From Symbiodinium natans (lineage: Eukaryota; Sar; Dinophyceae; Suessiales; Symbiodiniaceae), in contig CAJNDS010000874.1 of NCBI GenBank assembly GCA_905221605.1, forward strand, positions 1-56,071: DNA of 56,071 nt, given 5' to 3'. This document shows positions 39,401 through 53,200 of this stretch, piece after piece. The position numbers were made by a program, and so were the translations under genes. How positions within the stretch are numbered: the first letter of the stretch is position 1; each line of letters opens with the position of its first letter. The notes beneath the pieces were generated by a model. The model did no database searches, had not been told where the DNA came from, and worked only from the letters and a program-made list of their open reading frames with translations.

Positions 39401-40989
39401 TTACAAGTAAGTAAACAACACACATCTCCCCAAGTAGGGTTAACCCTAGACCCGCCCAAGACCTTACAAGTAAGTAAACAACACACATCTCCCCAAGTAG
39501 GGTTAAGTAGGGTTAACCGTAGACCTGCCGAAGACCTTACAGTTAAGTAAACACACACATCTCACCAAGTAGTGTGAACCCTAGACCCGCCGAAGACCTT
39601 ACAATTAAGTAAACAACACACATCTCCCCAAGTGGGGTTAACCCTAGACCCGCCGAAGACCTTACAATTAAGTAAACAACACACATCTCCCCAAGTAGGG
39701 TTAACCCTAGACCCGCCGAAGACCTTACAATTAAGTAAACAACACACATCTCCCCAAGTGGGGTTAACCCTAGACCCGCCGAAGACCTTACAATTAAGTA
39801 AACAACACACATCTCCCCAAGTGGGGTTAATCCTAGACCCGCCGAAGACCTTACAATTTAGTAAACAACACCAAGTAGGGTTAACCCTAGACCCGCCGAA
39901 GACCTTCCAATTAAGTAAACAACACACATCTCCCCAAGTAGGGTTAACCCTAGACCCGCCGAAGACCTTACAATTAAGTAAACAACACACATCTCCTAAA
40001 GTGGGGTTAATCCTAGACCCGCCGAAGACCTTACAACTAAGTAAACAACACACATCTCGCCAAGTGGGGTTAACCCTAGACCCGCCGAAGACCTTACAAT
40101 TGAGTAAACAACACACATCTCCCCAAGTAGGGTTAACACTAGACCCGCCGAAGACCTTACAATTTAGTAAACAACATACATCTTCCCAAGTAGGGTTAAC
40201 CCTAGACCCGCCGAAGACCTTACAAGTAAGTAAACAACACACATCTCCCCAAGTAGGGTTAACCCTAGACCCGCCGAAGACCTTACAAGTAAGTAAACAA
40301 CACACATCTCCCCAAGCAGGGTTAAGTAGGGTTAACCGTAGACCTGCCGAAGACCTGTATGTAAACACACACATCTCCCCAAGTAGTGTGAACCCTAGAC
40401 CCTGGGAAGACATTACAATGAAGAAAGCAACACACATGTCACCAAGTAGGGTTAGCCCTACACCCGCCGAAGACCTTACAATTATGTAAACAACACACAT
40501 CTCCCCAAGTAGGGTTAACCCTAGACCCGCCGAAGACCTTACAATTACGTAAACAACACACATCTCCCCAAGTAGGGTTAACCCTAGACCCGCCGAAGAC
40601 CTTACAATTAAGTAAGCAACACACATCTCCCCAAGTAGGGTTAACCCTAGACCCGCAGAAGAACAACACACATCTCCCCAAGTAGGGTGAACCCTAGACC
40701 CGCCGAAGACCTTACAATTAAGTAAACAACACACATCTCCCCAAGTAGGGTTAAGTAGGGTTAACCCTAGACCCGCCGAAGACCTTACAATTAAGTAAAC
40801 AACACACCTCTCCCCAAGTAGGATTAACCCTAGACCCGCCGAAGACCTTACAATTAAGTAAACAAAACACATCTCCCCAAGTGGGGTTAACCCTAGACCC
40901 GCCGAAGACCTTACAATTAAATAATTACACAAACCTCCCCAAGTAGGGTGAACCCTAGACCTGCCAAAGACCTTACAATTAAGTAAACA

Positions 40990-43900
40990 ACACACATCTT
41001 CCCAAGTAGGGTTAACCCTGGACCCTCCGAAGACCTTACATTTAATAAACAACACGCAACTGCCCAAGTAGGGTCAACCCTAGACCCGACGAAGGCCTTA
41101 CAATTAAGCAAATAACACACATCTCCCCAAGCAGGGTTAACACTAGACCTGCCTAAGACCTTACAATTCAGTAAACAACACACATCTCCCCAAGTAGGGT
41201 TAACAACCCTACACCCGCCGAAGACCCTACAATTCAGTAAACAACACACATCTCCCCAAGTAGGGTTAACAACCCTACACCCGCCGAAGACCCTACAATT
41301 AAGCAAACAACACACATCTCCCCAAGCAGGGTTAACCCTAGACACGCCGAAGGCCTTACAATTAAGTATCAACACACATCTCCCCAAGTAGGGTGAACCC
41401 TAAACCCGACGAAGACCTTACAAGTAAGTAAACAACACAAAAAACACACATCTCCCCAAGTAGGGTTAACCCTAGACCTGCCGAAGACTTTACAATTACG
41501 TCAACAACACACATCTCCCCAAGTAGGGTTAACCCTAGACCCTCCGAAGACCTTACAATTATGTAAACAACACACATCTCCCCAAGTAGGGTTAACCCTA
41601 GACCCGCCGAAGACCTTACAATTATGTAAACAACACACATCTCCCCAAGTAGGGTTAACCCTAGACCCGCCGAAGACCTTACAATTAAGTAAACAACACA
41701 AAACAACAAACATCTCCCCAAGTAGGGTTAACCCTAGACCCGCCGAAGACCTTACAATTAAGTAAACAACACAAAACAACAAACATCTCCCCAAGTAGGG
41801 TTAACCCTAGACCCGCCGAAGATCTTACAATTAAGTAAACAACACACATCTCCCCAAGTAGGGTTAACCCTAGACCCGCCGAAGATCTTACAATTACGTA
41901 AATAACACACACCTCCCCAAGTAGGGTTAACCCTAGACCCGCCAAAGATCTTACAATTAAGTAGACAACACACATCTCCTCAAGTAGGGTTAAACCTAGA
42001 CCCGCCGAAGACCTTACAATTATGTAAACAACACACATCTCCCCAAGTAGGGTTTACCCTAGAACCGCCGAAGACCTTACAATTACGTCAACAACACACA
42101 CATCTCCCCAAGTATGGTTAACCCTAGACCCGCCGAAGACCTTACAACTAAGTAAACAACACACATCTCCCCAAGTAGGGTTAACCCTAGACCCGCCGCA
42201 GACCTTACAATTAAGTAAACAAGACAAAAAACACACATCTCCCCAAGTAGGATTAACCCTAAACCCGCAGAAGACCTTACAATTAAGTAAACAACACAAA
42301 ACAACACACATCTCCCCAAGTAGGGTTAACCCTAGACCCGCCGAAGACCATACAACTAAGTAAACAACACACATCTCCCCAAGTAGTGTTTACCCTAGAC
42401 CCGCCGAAGACCTTACAATTAAGTCAACAACACACATCTCCCCAAGTAGGGTTAACCCTAGACCCGCCGCAGACCTTACAATTAAGCAAACAACACAAAA
42501 AACACACATCTCCCCAAGTAGGATTAACCCTAAACCCGCCGAAGACCTTACAATTAAGTAAACAACACAAAACAACACACATCTCCCCAAGTAGGGTTAA
42601 CCCTAGACCCGCCAAAGACCTTACAATTAAGTAAACAACACACATCTCCCCAAGTAGGGTTAACCCTAGACCCGCCGGAGACCTTACAATTAAGTAAACA
42701 ACACACATCTCACCAAGTAGGGTTAACCCTAGACCCGCCGAAGACCTTACAATTAAGTCAACAACACACATCTCCCCAAGTAGGGTTAACCCTAGACCCG
42801 CCGAAGACCTTACAATTAAGTAAACAACACACATCTCCCAAGTAGGGTTAACCCTAAACCCGCCGAAGACCTTACAATTAAGTAAACAAAACACATCTTC
42901 CCAAGTGGGTTAGCCCTAGACCCGGTGAAGACCTTACAATTAAGTAAACAACACACATCTCCCCAAGTAGGGTTAACCCTAGACCCGCCGAAGACCTTAC
43001 AATTAAGTAAACAACACACATCTCCCCAAGTAGGGTTAACCCTAGACCCGCCGGAGACCTTACAATTAAGTAAACAACACACATCTCCCCAAGTAGGGTT
43101 AACCCTAGACCCGCCGCAGACCTTGCAATTAAGTAAACAACACAAAAAACACACATCTCCCCAAGTAGGGTTAACCCTAGACCCGCCGAAGACCTTACAA
43201 TTAAGTAAACAACATAAAAAAACACACATCTCCCCAAGTAGGGTTAACCCTAGACCTGCCGAAGACCTTACAATTACGTCAACAACACACATCTCCCCAA
43301 GTAGGGTTAACCCTAGACCCGCCGAAGACCTTACAATTATGTAAACAACACACATCTCCCCAAGTAGGGTTAACCCTAGACCCGCCGAAGACCTCAACAC
43401 ACATCTCCCCAAGTAGGGTTAACCCTAGACCCGCCGAAGACCTCAACACACATCTCCCCAAGTAGGGTTAACCCTAGACCCGCCGAAGACCTTACAATTA
43501 AGTAAACAACACACATCTCCCCAAGTAGGGTTAACCCTTTTCCCCGCCGAAGACCTTACAATTAAGTAAACAACACACATCTCCCCAAGTAGGGTTAACC
43601 CTTTTCCCCCCCGAAGACCTTACAATTCAATAAACAACACACATCTCCCCAAGTAGGGTTAAGCCTAGACCCGCCGAAGACCTTACAAATAAATACACAA
43701 CACAAATCTCCCCAAGTAGGGTAAACCCTAGACCCGCCGAAGACCTTACAGTAAACAACACACATCTCTGCAAGTAGGGTTAATCTTTTCCCCGCCGAAG
43801 TACAGTAAACAACACACATTTCCCCAAGAAGGGTTAACCCTTTTCCCCGCCGAAGACCTTATAATTAAGTAAACAACACACATCTCCCCAAGTAGGGTTA

Positions 43901-45800
43901 ACCCTAGACCCGCCGAAGACCTTACAATTAAGTAAACAACACACATCTCCCCAAGTAGGGTTAACCCTAGACACGCCGAAGACCTTACAATTAAGTAAGC
44001 AACACACATCTCCCCAAGTAGGGTTATATAACCCTAGACCCGCCGAAGACCTTACAATTAAGTAAAAAACACAAAACAACACACATCTCCCCAAATAGGT
44101 TAACCCTAGACGTGCCGAAGACATTACAATCAACTAAACAACACACATCTCCCCAAGTAGGTTCAACTCTAGACCCGCCGAAGACCTTACAACTATTTAA
44201 AAAACACACATCTCCCCAAGTAGGGTAAACCTTAGACCCGCCGAAGACCTTACAATTCAGTAAACAACACACATCTCCCCAAGTAGGGTTAACCCCAGAC
44301 CCGCCGAAGACATTACAATTAAGTAAACAACACAAAACAACACACATCTTCCCAAGTAGGGTTAACCCTAGACCCACCGAAGACCTTACCATTAAGTAAG
44401 CAACACACATCTTCCCAAGTAGGGTTAACCCTAGACCCACAGAAGACCTTACAAATACGTCAACAACACAAATCTCACCAAGTAGGCTTAACCCTAGACA
44501 CTCCGAAGACCTTACAATTAAGTAAACAACACACATCTGGTTAACCCTAGACACACCGAAGACCTTAGAATTAAGTAAACAACACACATATCCCCAAGTA
44601 GGGTTAACACTAGACCCGCCGAAGACCTTACAATTAAGTAAACAACACACATCTCCACAATTAGGGTGAACCCTAGACCCGCCGAAGACCTTACAATTAA
44701 GTAAACAACACACATCTCCCCAAGTAGGGTTAACCCTAGACCTGCCGAAGACCTTACAATTAAGTAAACTACACAAAACAACACACATCTCCCCAAGTAG
44801 GGTTAACCCTAGACCCGCCGAAGACCGTACAATCAAGTAAACAACACACTTCTCCCCATGTATGGTAAACCCTAGACCCGCCGAAGACCTGACAATTAAG
44901 TAAACAACGCACATCTCCCCAAGTAGGGTTAACCCTAGACCCGCCGATGTCCTTACAACTATGTAAACAACACACATCTCCCCAAATAGGGTTAACCCTA
45001 GACCCGCCGAAGACATTACAACTAAGTCAACAACACACATCTCCCCAAGTAGGGCTAACCCTACCCGCCGAAGACCTCACAATGAAGTACTCCCCAAGTA
45101 GGGTTGACCCTAGACCCGCTTGAGACCTTACAATTAGGTAAACAACACACATCTCCCCAAGTAGGATTAACCCTAGACCCGCCGAAGACCTTACAATTCA
45201 GTAAACAACACACAACTCCCCAAGTAGGGTTAACCCTAGACCCGCCGAAGACCTTACAATTAAGTAAACAACACACATCTCCCAAAGTGGGCTTAACCCT
45301 AGACCCGCCGAAGACCTTACAATTAAGTAAACAACACACAACTCCCCAAGTAATGTTAACCCTAGACCCGCCGAAGACCTTACAATTAAGTAAACAACGC
45401 ACGTCTGCCCAAGTAGGTTTAACCCTAGACCCGCCGAAGACCTTACAATTAAGTAAACAACACACATCTCCCCAAGTAGGGCTAACCCTAGACCCGCCGA
45501 AGACCCTTACAATTAAGTAAACAACTCACATCTCCCCAAGTAGGGTTAACACTAGTCCCGCCGAAGACCTTTTCAATTAAGTAAACAACACAAAAAAACA
45601 CATCTCCCCAAGTAGGGTTAACCCTAGACCCGCCGAAGACCTTACAATTATGTAAACAACACACATCTCCCCAAGTAGGGTTAACCCTAGACCCGCCCAA
45701 GACCTTACACACATCTCCCCAAGTAGGGTTAACCCTAAAGCCACCGAAGACCTTACAATTAAGTAAACAACACACCTCTCCCCAAGTAGGGTGAACCCTA
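40990..45800 (+). repeat. Duplicated segment D3, copy A (tandem)
   Basis: It matches the next 4.5 kb (45840-50290). Offsets are 4,844 bp at the start, 4,819 bp around 42050-42370 and 4,520 bp around 43960-45770. The difference is a net loss of about 300 bp from copy B between 42900 and 43960. Shared rare units include ACATTTAATAAACAAC, GTTAACAACCCTACACCC, GGGTTATATAACCC and a truncated unit AATGAAGTACTCCCC. Confidence 0.85.
43530..43860 (+). repeat. Local subfamily with CTTTTCCCC in place of CTAGACCC
   Basis: At about 43537, 43600, 43784 and 43839 the usual AACCCTAGACCCGCC is replaced by AACCCTTTTCCCCGCC-like sequence. Two units in the same stretch have also lost the AATTAA part. The variant is seen nowhere else in the window. 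Confidence 0.8.
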
Positions 45801-45839
45801 GACCCGCCGAAGACCCTTACAATTAAGTAAACAACACAC

Positions 45840-48800
45840 ATCTCCCCAAGTAGGGTTAACCCTGGACCCTCCGAAGACCTTACATTTAATAAACAACACG
45901 CAACTGCCCAAGTAGGGTCAACCCTAGACCCGCCGAAGGCCTTACAATTAAGCAAATAACACACATTTCCCCAAGCAGGGTTAACACGAGACCTGCCTAA
46001 GACCTTACAATTCAGTAAACAACACACATCTCCCCAAGTAGGGTTAACAACCCTACACCCGCCGAAGACCCTACAATTAAGCAAACAACACACATCTCCC
46101 AAGTAGGGTTAACCGTAGACTTGCCGAAGACCTTACAATTAAGCAAACAACACACATCTCCCCAAGCAGGGTTAACCCTAGACACGCCGAAGGCCTTACA
46201 ATTAAGTATCAACACACATCTCCCCAAGTAGGGTGAACCCTAAACCCGACGAAGACCTTACAAGTAAGTAAACAACATCAAAAACACACATCTCCCCAAG
46301 TAGGGTTAACCCTAGACCTGCCGAAGACCTTACAATTACGTCAACAACACACATCTCCCCAAGTAGGGTTAACCCTAGACCCGCCGAAGACCTTACAATT
46401 ATGTAAACAACACACATCTCCCCAAGTAGGGTTAACCCTAGACCCGCCGAAGACCTTACAATTATGTAAACAACACAAAGCAACACACATTTCCCCAAGT
46501 AGGGTTAACCCTAGACCCGCCGAAGACCTTACAATTAAGTAAACAACACACATCTCCCCAAGTAGGGTTAACCCTAGACCCGCCGAAGACCTTACAATTA
46601 AGTAAACAACACAAAACAACAAACATCTCCCCAAGTAGGGTTAACCCTAGACCCGCCGAAGATCTTACAATTAAGTAAACAACACACATCTCCCCAAGTA
46701 GGGTTAACCCTAGACCCGCCGAAGATCTTACAATTAAGTAAACAACACACACCTCCCCAAGTAGGGTTAACCCTAGACCCGCCGAAGATCTTACAATTAA
46801 GTAGACAACACACATCTCCTCAAGTAGGGTTAAACCAATTATGTAAACAACACACATCTCCCCAAGTAGGGTTTACCCTAGACCCGCCGAAGACCTTACA
46901 ATTACGTCAACAACACACACATCTCCCCAAGTATGGTTAACTCTAGACCCGCCGAAGACCTTACAATTAAGTAAACAACACACATCTCCCCAAGTAGGGT
47001 TAACCCTAGACCCGCCGCAGACCTTACAATTAAGTAAACAAGACAAAAAACACACATCTCCCCAAGTAGGATTAACCCTAAACCCGCAGAAGACCTTACA
47101 ATTAAGTAAACAACACAAAACAACACACATCTCCCCAAGTAGGGTTAACCCTAGACCCGCCGAAGACCTTACAACTAAGTAAACAACACACATCTCCCCA
47201 AGTAGTGTTTACCCTAGACCCGCCGAAGACCTTACAACTATTTAAAAAACACACATCTCCCCAAGTAGGGTTAACCCTAGACCGGCCGCAGACCTTACAA
47301 TTAAGTAAACAACACAAAAAACACACATCTCCCCAAGTAGGATTAACCCTAAACCCGCCGAAGACCTTACAATTAAGTAAACAACACAAAACAACACACA
47401 TCTCCCCAAGTAGGGTTAACCCTAGACCCGCCGAAGACCTTACAATTAAGTAAACAACACAAAACAACACACATCTCCCCAAGTAGGGTTAACCCTAGAC
47501 CCGCCGGAGACCTTACAATTAAGTAAACAACACACATCTCACCAAGTAGGGTTTACCCTAGACCCGCCGAAGACCTTACAATTAAGTCAACAACACACAT
47601 CTCCCCAAGTAGGGTTAACCCTAGACCCGCCGAAGACCTTACAATTAAGTAAACAACACACATCTCCCAAGTAGGGTTAACCCTAGACCCGCCGAAGACC
47701 TTACAATTAAGTAATCAAAACACATCTTCTCAAGTGGGTTAGCCCTAGACCCGGCGAAGACCTTACAATTAAGTAAACAACACACATCTCCCCAAGTAGG
47801 GTTAACCCTAGACCTGCCGAAGACCTTACAATTACGTCAACAACACACATCTCCCCAAGTAGGGTTAACCCTAGACCCGCCGAAGACCTTACAATTATGT
47901 AAACAACACACATCTCCCCAAGTAGGGTTAACCCTAGACCCGCCGAAGACCTCAACACACACCTCCCCAAGTAGGGTTAACCCTAGACCCGCCGAAGATC
48001 TTACAATTAAGTAGACAACACACATCTCCTCAAGTAGGGTTAAACCTAGACCCGCCGAAGACCTTACAATTAAGTAAACAACACACATCTCCCCAAGTAG
48101 GGTTAACCCTAGACCCGCCGAAGATCTTACAATTAAGTTAACAACACACATCTCCCCAAGTAGGGTTAACCCTACACCCGCCGAAGACCTTACAATTAAG
48201 TAAACAACACACATCTCCCCAAGTAGGGTTAACCCTAGACCCGCCGAAGATCTTACAATTAAATAAACAACACACATCTCCCCAAGTAGGGTTAAACCTA
48301 GACCCGCCGAAGACCTTACAATTATGTAAACAACACACATCTCCCCAAGTAGGGTTAACCCTAGACCCGCCGAAGACCTTACAATCAACTAAACAACACA
48401 CATCTCCCCAAGTAGGGTTAACCCTAGACCTGCCGAAGACCTTACAATTAAGTAAACAACACACATCTCCCCAAGTAGGGTTAACCCTAGACACGCCGAA
48501 GACCTTACAATTAAGTAAGCAACACACATCTCCCCAAGTAGGGTTATATAACCCTAGACCCGCCGAAGACCTTACAATTAAGTAAAAAACACAAAACAAC
48601 ACACATCTCCCCAAATAGGTTAACCCTAGACGTGCCGAAGACATTACAATCAACTAAACAACACACATCTCCCCAAGTAGGTTCAACTCTAGACCCGCCG
48701 AAGACCTTACAACTATTTAAAAAACACACATCTCCCCAAGTAGGGTTAACCTTAGACCCGCCGAAGACCTTACAATTCAGTAAACAACACACATCTCCCC

Positions 48801-50290
48801 AAGTAGGGTTAACCCCAGACCCGCCGAAGACATTACAATTAAGTAAACAACACAAAACAACACACATCTTCCCAAGTAGGGTTAACCCTAGACCCACCGA
48901 AGACCTTACCATTAAGTAAGCAACACACATCTTCCCAAGTAGGGTTAACCCTAGACCCACAGAAGACCTTACAAATACGTCAACAACACAAATCTCACCA
49001 AGTAGGCTTAACCCTAGACACTCCGAAGACCTTACAATTAAGTAAACAACACACATCTGGTTAACCCTAGACACACCGAAGACCTTAGAATTAAGTAAAC
49101 AACACACATATCCCCAAGTAGGGTTAACACTAGACCCGCCGAAGACCTTACAATTAAGTAAACAACACACATCTCCACAATTAGGGTGAACCCTAGACCC
49201 GCCGAAGACCTTACAATTAAGTAAACAACACACATCTCCCCAAGTAGGGTTAACCCTAGACCTGCCGAAGACCTTACAATTAAGTAAACTACACAAAACA
49301 ACACACATCTCCCCAAGTAGGGTTAACCCTAGACCCGCCGAAGACCGTACAATCAAGTAAACAACACACTTCTCCCCATGTATGGTAAACCCTAGACCCG
49401 CCGAAGACCTTACAATTAAGTAAACAACACACATCTCCCCAAGTAGGGTTAACCCTAGACCCGCCGATGTCCTTACAATTATGTAAACAACACACATCTC
49501 CCCAAATAGGGTTAACCCTAGACCCGCCGAAGACATTACAACTAAGTCAACAACACACATCTCCCCAAGTAGGGCTAACCCTACCCGCCGAAGACCTCAC
49601 AATGAAGTACTCCCCAAGTAGGGTTAACCCTAGACCCGCTTGAGACCTTACAATTAGGTAAACAACACACATCTCCCCAAGTAGGATTAACCCTAGACCC
49701 GCCGAAGACCTTACAATTCAGTAAACAACACACAACTCCCCAAGTAGGGTTAACCCTAGACCCGCCGAAGACCTTACAATTAAGTAAACAACGCACATCT
49801 CCCCAAGTAGGAATAACCCTAGACCCGCCGAAGACCTTACAATTAATTAAAAAACACACATCTCCCCAAGTAGGGTTAACCCTAGACCCGCCGAAGACCT
49901 TACAATTAAGTAAACAAAACACATCTCCCCAAGTAGGGTTAACCCTAGACCCGCCGAAGACCTTACAATTAAGTAAACAACACACATCTCCCCAAGTAGG
50001 GCTAACCCTAGACCCGCCGAAGACCCTTACAATTAAGTAAACAACTCACATCTCCCCAAGTAGGGTTAACACTAGTCCCGCCGAAGACCTTTTCAATTAA
50101 GTAAACAACACAAAAAAACACATCTCCCCAAGTAGGGTTAACCCTAGACCCGCCGAAGACCTTACAATTATGTAAACAACACACATCTCCCCAAGTAGGG
50201 TTAACCCTAGACCCGCCCAAGACCTTACACACATCTCCCCAAGTAGGGTTAACCCTAAAGCCACCGAAGACCTTACAATTAAGTAAACAA
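45840..50290 (+). repeat. Duplicated segment D3, copy B (tandem)
   Basis: Directly downstream partner of copy A. It lacks the CTTTTCCCC subfamily and one of the two 49-bp short units of copy A. Part of the block is repeated again further right: the CACATATCCTGACCCTAG marker at about 50293 recurs near 51521, and the CAACTCACATCT unit recurs near 50865. Confidence 0.85.
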
Positions 50291-53200
50291 CACACATATC
50301 CTGACCCTAGACCCGCCGAAGACCTTACAATTAAGTAAACAACACACATCTCCCCAAGTAGGGTTAACCCTAGACCCGCCGGAGATCTTACAATTAAGTA
50401 CACAACACACATCTCCCCAAGTAGGGTTAACCCTAGAGCCACCAAAGACCTTACAATTAAGTCAACAACACACATCTCCCCAAGTAGGGCTAACCCTAGA
50501 CCCGCTTGAGACCTTACAATTAAGTAAACAACACACATCTCCCCACTTAGGGTAAACCCTAGACCCGCCGAAGACCTTACAATTAAGTAAACAACACACA
50601 TCTCCCCAAGTAGGGTTAACCCTAGACCCGCCGAAGACCTTACAATCAAGTAAACAACACAAAACAACAAACATCTCCCCAAGTAGGGTTAACCCTAGAC
50701 CCGCCGAAGACCTTACAATTAAGTAAACAACATAAAAAAACACACATCTCCCCAAGTAGGGTTAACCCTAGACCCGCCGAAGACCTTACAATTAATTAAA
50801 CAACACACATCTCCCCAAGTAGGGCTAACCCTAGACCCGCCGAAGACCCTTACAATTAAGTAAACAACTCACATCTCCCCAAGTAGGGTTAACACTAGAC
50901 CCGCCGAAGACCTTTTCAATTAAGTAAACAACACAAAAAAAACACATCTCCCCAAGTAGGGTTAACCCTAGACCCGCCGAAGACCTTACAATTAAGTAAA
51001 CAACACACATCTCCCCAAGTAGGGTTAGCCCTAGACCCGCCGAAGACCTTACAATTAAGTAAACAACACACATCTCCCCAAGTAGGGTTAACCCTAGACC
51101 GGCCGAAGACCTTACAATTAAGTAAACAACGCACATCTCCCCAAGTAGGAGTAACCCTAGACCCGCCGAAGACCTTACAATTAAGTAAACAACACACATC
51201 TCCCCAAGTAGGGCTAACCCTAGACCCGCCGAAGATCTCACAAGTAAGTAAACAACACACATCTCCCCAAGTAGGGTTAACCCTAGACCCCCCGGAGACC
51301 TTACAATTAAGTAAACAACACACATCTCCCCAAGTAGGGTTAACCCTAGACCCGCCGAAGACCTTACAATCAAGTAAACAACACAAAAAACACACATCTC
51401 CCCAAGTAGGGTTAACCCTAGACCCGCCGAAGACCTTACAATTACGTAAACAACACACATCTGCCCACGTAGGGTTAACCTTAAACCCGCCGAAGACCTT
51501 GCAATTAAGTAATCAACACACATATCCTGACCCTAGACCCGCTGAAGACCTTACAATTAAGTAAACAACACACATCTCCCCAAGTAGGGTTAACCCTAGA
51601 CCCGCCAGAGATCTTACAATTAAGTACACAACACACATCTCCCCAAGTAGGGTTAACCCTAGAGCCACCGAAGACCTTACAATTAAGTAAACAACACAAA
51701 TCTCCCCAAGTAGGGTTAACCCTAGACCCGCCGAAGACCTCACAATTAAGTAAACAACACACATCTGCCCACGTAGGGTTAACCCTAGACCCGCCGAAGA
51801 CCTTACAATTAAGTAAACAACACACATCTCCCCAAGTAGGGTTAACCTTAGACCCGCCGAAGACCTTAGAATTATGTAAACAACACACATCCCCCCAAGT
51901 GGGGTTAACCCTAGACTCGCCGAAGACCTTACAATTAAGCAAACAACACACATGTCACCAAGTAGGGTTAACCCTAGACCCACCGAAGACCTTACAATTA
52001 AGTAAGCAACACACGTCTCCCAAAGTGTGGTTAACCCTAGACCCGCCGAAGACCTTACAATTAAGTAAACAACACACATCTCCCCAAGTAGGGTTAACCC
52101 TAGACCCGCCGAAGACCTTACAATTAATTAAACAACACACATCTCCCCATGTAGGGTTAACCCTAGACCCGCCTAAGACCTTACAATTAATTAAACAACA
52201 CACATCTCCCCATGTAGGGTTAACCCTAGACCCGCCGAAGACCTTACAATTAAGTAAACAGAACACATCTTGCCAAGTAGGGTTAACCATTGACCCGCCG
52301 AAGACTTTACAATTGAGTAAACAACACACATCTGCCCAAGTAGGGTTAACCCTAGACCCGCCGAAGACCTTACAAATAAGTAAACAACACTCAACTCTCC
52401 CTAAGTAGGCTTAACCCTAGACCCGCCGAAGACCTTACAATTAAGTAAAAAACACAAAACAACACATATCTCCCCAAGTAGGGTTAACCCTATATCCGAA
52501 GTTCTTACAACTAAGTACACAACACACATCTCCCCAAGTAGGGTTAACCCTAGACCCGCCGAAGACCTTACAATTAAGTAAACAACACACATCTCACCAA
52601 GTAGGGTTAACCCGAGACCCGCCGAAGACCTTACAATTAAGTAAACAGCACACATCTCCCCAAGTAGGGCTAACCCTAGACCCGCCGAAGACCTTACAAT
52701 TAATTAAACAACACTCATCTCCCCAAGTAGGGTTAACCCTAGACCCGCCGAAGACCTTACAATTAAGTAAACAACACACACCTCCCCAAGTAGGGCTAAC
52801 CCTAGACCCGCCGAAGACGTTAAAATTAAGTAAACAACACACATCTCCCCAAGTAGGGTTAACCCTAGACCCTCCGAAGACCTTACAATTAAGTAAACAA
52901 CACACATCTCCCCAAGTAGGGTAAACCCTAGACCCTCCGAAGACCTTACAATTAAGTAAACAACACACATCTCCCCAAGTAGGGTAAACCCTAGACCCGC
53001 CGAAGACCTTACAATGAAGTAAACAACACACATCTCCCCAAGTAGGGTTAACCCTAGGTTCGCCGAAGACCTTACATTCAAGTAAACAACAGTTATCTCC
53101 CCAAGTAGGGTTAACCCTGCACGCCGAAGACCTCACAATGAAGTAAACAACACACATCTCCCCAAGAAGGGTTAACCCGAGACCCGCCGAAGACCTTACA

